From assembly GCA_000787465.1 (NCBI GenBank), contig JSYX01000321.1:1-30102 (forward strand): a DNA stretch of 30,102 nt, read 5' to 3'. The DNA comes from Thermomucor indicae-seudaticae. Taxonomy: Eukaryota; Mucoromycota; Mucoromycetes; Mucorales; Lichtheimiaceae. Each line of letters begins with the position of its first letter. The stretch's first letter is position 1. Below the pieces are notes generated by a model that was not told where the DNA came from, made no database searches, and saw nothing but the letters and a program-made list of their open reading frames with translations. The position numbers and the translations under genes are program-made. Shown in pieces: positions 22,375-30,102 of the stretch.

Positions 22375-23441
22375 TCATGCGCTATGGGTAACCATGGCTA
22401 TGTCGCTAGCGTTAGAGCTGACAAGCTGAGTTTCAGTGAGATCAAGGTTGTGGTAACTCGTGCTCAGCGCGACTTCGTCTGGGGTATCTAAGATGAAATG
22501 ATCTGGCGAGAGTTTCCCGCCACGGTAAAGGGATATACCGGCATTGGATGGCTGTTTTTGTTGTTGTTGTTGTTGTTGTTGTTGTTGCTGCTGCGCCGGA
22601 CCTGCTGCGTATGTTTTAGCATTAATACCCGTCATCTCGCCACGTGTCGATGAAAAGTGGGAAGTAAGACAGGCGATCAGCCGTTGTGACGGAGGAAAGG
22701 CGAACATGATACAGAGGACGAACCGCATCACATAGTCGCACGCCAGCATGGCAGAGAAGTAACTCCAAGAGTTTGCGATAAAGAACCAAAGATAGAGTGT
22801 TCCATACAGAGAACTCCAGGCCAGTTCAATCACCAGAAAGTAGACCTTTGGCACAGAGTGAGCGTTGCATCTTTTGGGGCCGAATAGAAGTATTAGAAAC
22901 CTACACCATAAGCTGTCGTTTTCGAGTGCGCCTCTTGCGTTCGATTTCGCTTCCTCCAACGTATTAATGGCGAGAATGCATAGAAGAACGCAGCGCAGTT
23001 GCTGAAGATGGCAAGACAGACGCCCGTAATAAAGGCAGGTCTGACAGGGAAAGGGTCAGACGGGTGGGCGCCCAGAAAGGCGACTTGTACCACGATACAG
23101 ATGTCTGAGCCGAAGAGCAAAGCGATCGCAGTCAGGACCAGCCCTTGCGACCATATATCTTTGGTGCCATGGAGCTGATAGCCGATATCCATAATGAGGT
23201 ATAAATGCATCATGAGCATCAGAAACGTTGATATCAAGTAACTGAGAGTGTTCCATCGGTCAGCCACGATGCCTTGGTAAGTGAGTGTGTTGACGATGCT
23301 GCAAGGTAATGTCAAGACTGCAAAGAAGCCGATAAAGATACGCAGCTTTTTGGGTTTCCGAATAACTTGGATGGCAATCAGTATGGCTGCCACGAGACAA
23401 AGCACGTCACCGACGATGTATCCCGGCGTATCGGTTCGCAT
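22375..23441 (-). CDS. Orphan seven-transmembrane protein with poly-Gln cytoplasmic-type tail
   Basis: Two exons on the minus strand, 23441-22905 and 22845-22375, joined across a 59 nt intron (GTAGGT...AAAG), give 335 aa. I do not recognise the family. Seven hydrophobic segments are visible at about residues 8-27, 34-54, 66-86, 101-124, 135-158, 180-204 and 207-229, separated by short polar loops; a basic cluster (RWRKRNR) follows the fifth. The remaining 105 residues form a polar tail with a run of 12 Gln (264-275) and a Ser/Thr-rich end. The topology is compatible with a GPCR-like receptor or a transporter-like protein, but no diagnostic motif (DRY, PQ-loop, NPxxY) stands out. The ATG at 23441 gives a short N-terminus before the first segment; the upstream frame is closed by a stop, so any extra exon would have to be spliced. 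It converges with the DUG2-like gene. Confidence 0.7.
22558..22593 (-). repeat. CAA/CAG microsatellite encoding 12 Gln
   Basis: On the plus strand this reads as ten TTG units followed by two CTG; on the coding minus strand it is CAG2-CAA10, encoding the poly-Gln run of the seven-segment protein. The plus-strand open frame of Cys codons over it is an artefact. Confidence 0.85.
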
Positions 23442-25453
23442 CCCCTTGCTGTTTGCGTTTGTCCCCGAAAGTCACCTTGAAAAGCTGGTAGGACGAGAGG
23501 GCGTGCAATGGAAGGTAATCCGTCAGGCGTCTAAAATACAATAATGGAGAGAAAAGGAAGAGAGGGAGAGAGGGAGGGACATATAATAAGCTGACTCTAA
23601 GGCACCTTGTCCGATAAGACTGTCCTTGAACTTGGATCCAGTAACAATGTGCATGCTCCACACGCGAGCCCGAGTTTATGGTACTGTACCTCTTCCTGTG
23701 TCACTTTCCAAGCGGTTTGTGTTCCATTGATCTATCGTTGGAATGTACCCATTTCTAGATTTCAACCTTTGCGCTTGAAGCAACATGGTATTTAGGTAGC
23801 GCTTTCTTTTGGACAAGACGCGTAACTGTGCTCTTGGACATTACATAATTCTCTGTATTGCTTCTTCCGAATCATGTGTCACCTGCAATCGATGAAATAT
23901 ATCAAAGCAAGGTGAAGACGAAAGACGCACATGCTTACAGCGAAATCATCTAATCTTTGTTAAACGTCCCATCTGCTCCGTTCCCGTCAGGCTGTCGCCT
24001 TCCAAGGTACTTCCTTACTCAGGTGGACCCCTTTGCGTCCGAAGGAAATCCTTTTAAGTGTCTTTGTCAGTTCTGGCTTTAAGGTAATATAAAATCATCA
24101 ATTCCGAGGTATAGACTACCAATAGCTGACGCTGGCGCTCGGAGGTCTGAGCTGGCACGCTGGACGGCCACCAGTCAACATGGAAAAGTCGAAGCGAGTC
24201 GAAATGGTCTTTCGCGTTCGTTCACAATACAAAATGCATGTTGACCCCTAATGCCCCAAATACAGACATGACGGCCGGCAGTTTAAGTGTACGGCAATCG
24301 TCACTCGATCGTCAAGAGTACAGTGAAGCTGTATGCTTCAACTGTTATATGACAAGAATTGACCAGACTCGAAACAAGCGCCATCTTTACAAGAGACGTG
24401 CCGACCAAAGAACTCGTAAAATCAAGCGAAGAACTACGCCTGTTCCAGAAGGCCCCCGAATTCAGCTATATTTGGGGTTGCAGAATGGCTTTGAGTGAGT
24501 TCGTTAACTAAACAGGAAAGTCTGACAAAGCATTGCATGATGTGAAGATGCTGGGTTGTCAGCCATCCAGCCTCCGCGCATGGCAAGAAACAAAAGGCAA
24601 CAGCAACACATGTCTCGCGGACAACCATTCTGTGCTCACACTTATTCAGATAATGGATTTTGCAACTAAAAAGCTGTTTGTAACAAAGACTTCGCCTTGC
24701 AGAGCCGGAAAAATCCTACTGTCAGGGATGAACGATTGCCTGCAGCTATGCCGCAGTCTAGTATATCCGTCAGTCTGGCATAAATTTGGACCATATGACG
24801 AGGTTGACAGCGATTTAGCACAGTTGCTTCGACTTCCGTTTGCAATCAAACCTCTTGCGGTTGGTATTGGATTTGTTCTCTGGCCGTATCGTTCAAAGCG
24901 GGACCACGAATTTCATCGTAATTTATGAAGTGCACAGTCTCCACACTTCCACCGACATCCACTCTGAACTGTCTGGAGCATTTCTGCTGAGAAGAGAAAG
25001 GACCTAACTGCGGACACCCAGCAAAATGAGCACGCAACAATAAGACCTCGTGGTTTAAAGAAAGTGGCACCGCAGTCTACGGGCAGTATGAATTGCCAAA
25101 CAAACGACCTTCTTTCCTACTTACATGAGATTATTCTATCGAAATTGTTGGAGCATAAGTTTTCCAAGCAAGGAAGAGCTGTACAAAGAGCTTACAAGCT
25201 CGCCAGTAAATACGGTTTTCCCATTACTGCTATTCCATGCTATTCTAGGTAAGACTACGTTTAAAAGCAGTGATCAATACAGACAGCATATAGACTAGCA
25301 TTGATACTGCAGAATATCAGAAGCATGTCTTGAGTGAGCGAAGATGCGAAGATTATTCGCTTCGCTGTTGGTTGGCGATGACGGATAGGAAGTGAGCCAT
25401 TTCAAACTCCCTGCCTACACAGGTCCGAAGCAGAAGACACGTAAGACATCGCC
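23442..25453. other. 2.0 kb spacer with scattered possible exons, no assignable gene
   Basis: From 23442 to about 24180 I see nothing coding; a GA-rich stretch near 23545-23580 is the only low-complexity feature. From 24180 to 25340 the plus strand holds three open stretches with nearby splice-like sites (about 24238-24495, 24512-24928 and 25022-25248), described separately. None matches a family I recognise. The last 110 bp are the leader of the proline iminopeptidase-like gene. Confidence 0.4.
24238..25335 (+). CDS. Possible unrecognised gene, fragments only
   Basis: Suggestive pieces, not a full model. A frame open at 24238-24495 encodes a Lys/Arg-rich segment (TRNKRHLYKRRADQRTRKIK) with a CFNC pair ahead of it, and is preceded by a branch-like CTAAT and AATACAG. 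A second frame at 24512-24928 runs 139 codons. A third is open from 25022, after a CTAAC branch motif and CACCCAG acceptor, to a strong donor AG|GTAAGA at 25249; splicing it to an acceptor at 25311 adds eight codons (RISEACLE-like end) and a stop. I could not join the first two to the third with a consistent phase. It may be a real lineage-specific gene, a decayed gene, or chance. No function can be given. Confidence 0.22.
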
Positions 25454-27240
25454 ATGCCAGTGACAATGCCCGAATCGCATTGCCTCGACGATCCTTCTGT
25501 CGAATCGTACTGCATACCAGGAGCAAAAGTCTTTGATCGTTATTTCGAATGTCCTCTCGGTGCGTCAGACAGTGGACGGATTAATGGAGAACTACGCGAC
25601 CGCTAAATTTTGGTTCTAGACTATAATGACCCGGCAAACACGGCCACTATCAAGGTCTTTGTGAGACATTTGGTGCCTATTAGCCAAGTATCGCAGATGA
25701 AAGCTCTGCCTTTCTTCTTGTATCTTCAAGTAAGGATTGTTGCCTGGTGATTATGCTGCTGGTTATCCGGTGCTATATGGGAATGAAACAGGGCGGACCT
25801 GGCTTTGAAGCTGCCACATTGCCTATGGAGGTGTCTTCTGGTTGGATGAAACTTGCTTTTGACAAAGGTTATCAGATACTGTAAGCTGGTGTCGTGCTCT
25901 ATACAAGGAATGCGCATGGTACCTTAATGTAATTCGACGTTAGACTTTTGGATCAGCGTGGCACTGGCCTTTCGACTCCAGTCTCTACCCAGTCTCTCAA
26001 GCGGCTTGGGAGTGACGAGCGTATCGCTGACTACTTGACCCATTTCCGCGCTGACAGTATTGTTCGCGACTGCGAAACCATTCGGAAACTCTTGACAGCT
26101 GGGCGTTCACCAGATGAAGAATCAAGAATCACACTTTTGGGGCAAAGCTTTGGTGGATTTTGTATAGTGACCTATCTCAGTCTGTTGTGAGTTGTTTCAG
26201 ACTATACGTAAGCAGTAGGGTTGATCATTGCTGACACTGGATATGTATACCTCTAGTCCGGAATCCATCCATAGAGCCTACATCACGGGTGGCGTCCCAC
26301 CACTCGTAGATTCACCTGATCCCGTCTATCGTGCATTGTATCCCAGAGTGCTGAAGAAAAACAAAATCTACTACTCCAAGTTTCCAGCGGACGTCGATCG
26401 TGTCCGCCAAATCCATCGCTACCTATCTCTTAATAAGGTCGCTTTACCTAATGGTGGCAACCTTTCACCGCGCAGATTCTTGCAGCTTGGTCTTCTGTTC
26501 GGTGGATCAGGAGGGTATGATACAGTCCATCAAGTTGTTGCTTACGCAGCACGAGATCTGGACGAGCTCGGTGCGCTAAGTTATCGAACTCTGTATCAGA
26601 TCCAGGCACTTCAGAGCTGGGATACAAACATCATCTATGCCATCCTGCATGAGGTCATCTATTGCCAGCACAACCAATCAAGCAACTGGTCCGCCGAACG
26701 GATTCGTGCCGAGGAACATTTTGCAAAAGACTTTGAATGGCGTCTCGAGCATCTGGATCCTTCGAAGCCCATTCACTTTACGGGTGAAATGATATATCCT
26801 TTCATGTTTGATGATTATGTTGAACTCGCACCACTGAAAGGAGCAGCCAATCTTATAGCAGAATACACGGGATGGGGTCAGTTGTACGATGAGCAAGTTC
26901 TTCGAAACATTAATGTCCCCGTCGCTGGTGTTAGTTACTTTGAAGACATGTACGTCGCTTTTCTTTTTCATTCTTACTAGGTGTCTCTAATAATAGCTGC
27001 ATTCATTGGGATAAATAGGTATGTGGATATCTCTCTCTCTGTGGAAACGGCCAACGAAATCAACAACTTTCAACAATGGGTTACCAATGAATATGCTCAC
27101 AAGTAAGTGGTTGGCTGCAAGAAATACTCTCCGATGATATCGCTAACATATTCGTTGTCAGTGGACTACGCGTTGATGGCGAGCGAGTGCTGAGGTACTT
27201 AATGAGGCTAGCGGATGGGGATGCAGGCTTCAACCGATAA
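25454..27240 (+). CDS. Proline iminopeptidase-like alpha/beta hydrolase (peptidase family S33)
   Basis: Enzymes of this family remove N-terminal proline from peptides, usually in the cytosol. Exons I derive: 25454-25559, 25620-25729, 25792-25880, 25944-26186, 26257-26949, 27019-27102, 27162-27240, giving 467 aa, normal for the long fungal form. Visible S33 signatures are the oxyanion loop GGPGFE (about residues 73-78), LLLDQRGTGLSTP, the nucleophile elbow GQSFGG with Ser170, and near the end YFEDMYVD (acid at D413 or D417) and YAHNGLRVDGERVL, where His441 is the likely catalytic histidine. The cap domain lies between about residues 200 and 370. There is no signal peptide, so it is probably intracellular. 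It sits tail-to-tail with the D-amino-acid oxidase gene. The family is clear; exact substrate (Pro-peptide or another small peptide or ester) is inferred. Confidence 0.9.
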
Positions 27241-27560
27241 ACGCAATACTGCTATTGTGTCAAAAAGTCATGCGCTTTCGCTCGCAATCCATCCAGGGAT
27301 TTGTGATCTGCATTTAATAATAAGAAATGATAGTGATGCTACATGAATGGCATTCTACTGGCTTTACGGCTTAATGGAGAGGTTTGCAAGTGTTTGTAAG
27401 CGTAGAATTTCACTGATATCTATTTGAGTTTCACTGTTCATCTTATACTCCAACGACATACGCAAAGAGAGTCTCAATGTTTAATCTTAGGAAGCATAGA
27501 CGACTTTTCAACCAGTCTACATGAAATCACCAAAAATCAATTGCGTTTGCAAACTGGACG
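27241..27560. other. Convergent 3' spacer
   Basis: These 320 bp lie between the stop codons of the iminopeptidase-like gene (+) and the D-amino-acid oxidase gene (-). They are AT-rich and should hold both 3' ends; I see no canonical AATAAA on either strand and no ORF or RNA structure of note. Confidence 0.5.
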
Positions 27561-29085
27561 CTAGAGCTTGGCTATGTGCGATATCAAACTCTTCCTGTAC
27601 TCTTTCAAAGCAGGACATTCCTTCTCAAGGATACGGGAGACTTCCTTGGCAGAACCCCAGCTAAGAATATAGCCTTGCCTAATTGTTAAATAAGACCTGT
27701 GAGTATGAAGAACGAACCTGCCGATGCTGTTTACATTTATGAACTTACCCGCCATGCCCGTAATTATGCACAAGCAGCACCTTTTTGCCTGATGGCGAAT
27801 CTTTTGTCGTTTGCAAAGAAAGAAACAGTTTAGCGGGTTTGCTAAAGGACGTCATATAGGTAGAACCACTTACCTTTTATCTCGGATTCGATACGCGGGC
27901 CATTGTCACGTGTGGGACGAAGACCCACAATATGACCTACAACATTAACCTTGCTTTCAACGGCGAGTTCTGGACAGAGAAGAAGGCCTTTCTCCAATAC
28001 GGCCTTACTCGATTCAGGGTCGACAGCCGGGCCACTAGGCGCGTAATATAAGCGAGCTCTGTTATGTACATTTGTGCGCTGGCAAAACTTACCAGTTGTG
28101 TGGTTCCGTTGTGGTGCCGACAATGACAGTGCCATTTGATCGAGGAATAATATAATTGTACATGTCAGGCGCTTTAAAACAGAGAGTGATGTCTGCAAAG
28201 CGCTTGAGATGCATAACAAGGGCCCTTGATGTTACTTACATTTGACAGATACCGTTTTCCTGATGTGAGGCGCCTCGACGACAACATTTTGACCACGCGT
28301 TGCCACGACGGACGAATCATGAACGCCACCGAGCGTTCGGACATGCACTCCAGTGCAGTTTATCACAATATCAGCACCGTCATCCATTGCTTCTGAGATA
28401 TGTGATAGTGTCATTCGTCTTTTGTTGCCGCCCATGGTGAGGAACTGTGCTTGGAGCCACCTGAGGTATATCAAGGGATTGACAACAACTGGTTCGCATC
28501 CCGAGTTAGCTCTTTGTTCCATGCTTTCCGGTACATATTCTGTCAAACCTGTTGTATAATGGAAGCCGCATTCGACATTTACTGGTATTTCGGTCTTGTC
28601 CAGCACCCGAAACTTTAGAGAAAACCAAAGCTAGATGAGTTTCATCAGACCTGGATTCAAGCGCCCATTGTCAACTTACGCTAGGGACCAAGTCTTTAAA
28701 CCATGGGTTGACCTTGTCAAAAGGCGGATTCCCGTAGAAATCATAAGCTGGTACAGTCATAATTCCACTTTCCGTTGCTTTTTCACCTGCAAGCTTCCAG
28801 AATGCCTTGAAAGAGTCAGCTTCAATTTCTATATATACAGGCCGGATGAGATCTTTTCGAACGTCATTTGCTCCAACAGATAGACTTACGCTGCCTCTTT
28901 TTGTCAGAGTCGCTCGCTGAAGCCTGCCAACGAGCTCCGGCCCAAGGCGAGGTATACTCAACCGTAGGATCATCCTCTGGAAAATGTTTGGCAAGTACAG
29001 TAACTTGATATCCTTGGGCTTGTAGCATCAACGCCGTTGTTAGCCCAATCACACCTGCCCCCACCACATGCACCTTAAAGGACAT
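27561..29085 (-). CDS. D-amino-acid oxidase, FAD-dependent, with peroxisomal targeting signal
   Basis: It oxidises D-amino acids to 2-oxo acids, ammonia and hydrogen peroxide. Exons on the minus strand: 29085-28890, 28828-28680, 28612-28240, 28171-28093, 28034-27874, 27800-27749, 27678-27561, giving 375 aa (human 347). The N-terminus is an FAD-binding Rossmann motif, VVGAGVIGLTTALMLQ (GxGxxG at residues 9-14). Further DAO-family blocks are VINCTGVHVRTLGG, the active-site strand NYIIPRSNGTVIVGTT, VGLRPTRDNGPRIE with the substrate-binding Arg region, and HNYGHGGQGYILSWG (from H331). The protein ends in -AKL, a type 1 peroxisomal signal, which fits a peroxide-producing enzyme. The intron at 28092-28035 was placed to avoid a TGA made by a nearer acceptor; that junction is the least certain. 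Other FAD amine oxidases are less likely given HNYGHGG. Confidence 0.93.
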
Positions 29086-30102
29086 TCTTTTCGTGCAACT
29101 GAGAAAAAGGAAGACGTGCGTGCTAAATGGTTCTCAAACCTGGGCACCTGCTTTATGTACACTATGGATTGTCTTATATAGACATGTACCCACGATCTAT
29201 TATCGCGAATCAAACCTTTTCCCGATTGCGCTCATTTTCACATCTCTCTCTATCGATATCGTAATTCCGGGAAGTTTTGCTTATAAGTGAAACATCACGT
29301 TATCCCCAGGGCAACTGAGCTTACGAGAGCCACGCCACTGTTAGGCTTCATATACTGTTTATTGATTCCTTTTCACCAGATCATGAGAATCTGAATCAGT
29401 AGAACTTGAAACAGTAAGAACTTACAATCACATACCTTGGCAAAGAATACCCTTGCCGTTGGAGAGACACAACTTGAGCCATACTGAAATCGATCGCATC
29501 AATAAAAGATCTTGCTGTTGAAGCCACCATTCATCCTTTACCATAACTTGATTGTCTTGCGAGCAGCAACCTAGCTTGGCCTGCTTCTTTTCTTTGTCAA
29601 AGGTCTTGCAAGGAAGGGATCAACTATCTTGCATCTTCCATTGCAGCTCAATAGACGGATTCTTGTGAGATGGACGGTACAGTCATCTAGCGTTTCAATC
29701 ACTGTTCAGACGAGAATGCTTGTAGTTTCGAAGAAAAAGAGAATAGTGTATCAACTATAGAGTGAAACGCCCTCTGTTTAAATAGCTATCTTCACTGGAA
29801 CAGATTGCGTGGCGTGATCGTAGCAAACCCTTGCAAAAAGACTTTGGTGATTCACTTGAGTTTCTGATTATATTCAGGATAGCGTTAGTACTTGGTGCGA
29901 ACATCCTTCACCCAAAAGATCAATTGAAAAAATGGAATCAATGCAAAAGGGTCTTCGCCAGTGGCGTCAGAAGGTTTTTTTCGGCAAATGCAGATCAAAC
30001 GGACCACTCCCACTTGTGTAGTTTATTACGCAGCCAGTCGAACGTACAGATGCATATCATAAGCCTTCTGTAGCGTATAAGGTTCTTATATCACGGTGCA
30101 AA
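29086..30102. other. Region upstream of the D-amino-acid oxidase gene, no assignable gene
   Basis: The first few hundred bases should be the promoter of the minus-strand oxidase gene. A small minus-strand ORF at 29396-29530 is noted separately. The only other frame of note is an 80-codon plus-strand stretch at 29831-30073 that matches nothing I know. No repeats, tRNA or transposon ends are visible up to the window edge. Confidence 0.45.
29396..29530 (-). CDS. Possible small ORF or first exon upstream of the D-amino-acid oxidase gene
   Basis: On the minus strand an ATG at 29530 opens a 44-codon frame beginning MVASTARSFIDAIDFSMA. After codon 31 it meets a consensus donor AG|GTATGT (exon would end at 29436), with a possible acceptor CTACTGATTCAG 45 nt later that would lead to a stop two codons on. 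It could be an upstream ORF in the oxidase transcript, a first exon of an unmodelled isoform, or chance. No family recognised. Confidence 0.2.
   Translation of the reverse strand: MVASTARSFIDAIDFSMAQVVSLQRQGYSLPRYVIVSSYCFKFY

Noticed and set aside
22544..22735. Plus-strand ORF with a long Cys run
   Set aside because: It is the complement of the CAA/CAG repeat encoding poly-Gln in the minus-strand membrane protein.
28059..28092. 34 nt intron in the D-amino-acid oxidase gene ending at ATAACAG
   Set aside because: Joining there creates a TGA codon. The acceptor at CGCGCCTAG gives a 58 nt intron, typical of this gene, and stays open.
29831..30073. 80-codon plus-strand ORF near the right edge
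   Set aside because: No recognisable family and no context; cannot be supported.

Overview
This is a nuclear fungal sequence. All seven confident genes except one are broken by short introns of about 47-77 nt with GT...AG ends. Protein types, gene density, introns close to the minimum size, Gln repeats and moderate GC suggest an early-diverging fungus, most likely Mucoromycota (a Mucorales-like genome). That placement is an inference from style and family content, not from a marker gene. I found no bacterial operon, tRNA, rRNA, CRISPR array or intact transposon.

Layout, left to right. 1-917: no supported gene, probably the promoter side of the first gene. 918-4218 (+): a nine-exon Mtr10/transportin-3 nuclear import receptor. 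4341-6162 (+): a type II membrane protein with an NXPE/PC-esterase-like SGNH domain whose catalytic residues look degenerate. 6621-13211 (+): Brr2, the U5 snRNP helicase, as one uninterrupted 2196-codon reading frame. 13212-15915: a 2.7 kb spacer with palindromes and small hairpins but no convincing gene. 15916-17853 (+): a bHLH-leucine zipper transcription factor with an unusually long loop. 18327-22246 (+): a 22-exon Dug2-type protein, WD40 propeller plus M20 peptidase. 22375-23441 (-): an orphan seven-membrane-segment protein with a poly-Gln tail. 23442-25453: a spacer with possible exons of an unrecognised gene. 25454-27240 (+): an S33 proline iminopeptidase-like hydrolase. 27561-29085 (-): a D-amino-acid oxidase with a peroxisomal C-terminus (AKL). 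29086-30102: upstream region with one suggestive small ORF.

Functionally, the left half carries housekeeping nuclear functions: an import receptor whose relatives carry splicing (SR) proteins, and a core spliceosome helicase. The right part has three enzymes of peptide and amino-acid breakdown: a Dug2-like glutathione/gamma-glutamyl peptide hydrolase component, a proline iminopeptidase and D-amino-acid oxidase. They are not in an operon and co-regulation is only a possibility. I reconstructed exon coordinates by eye; each chain stays in frame and gives a protein close to the normal family length, or of coherent architecture where no family was recognised (938, 536, 2196, 598, 881, 335, 467 and 375 aa). 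I did not find a clearly new multi-gene system. The most unusual observations are an intron placed at the same point in all seven WD40 blades of the Dug2 gene, the intronless spliceosome helicase, and the SGNH-family protein lacking its nucleophile.
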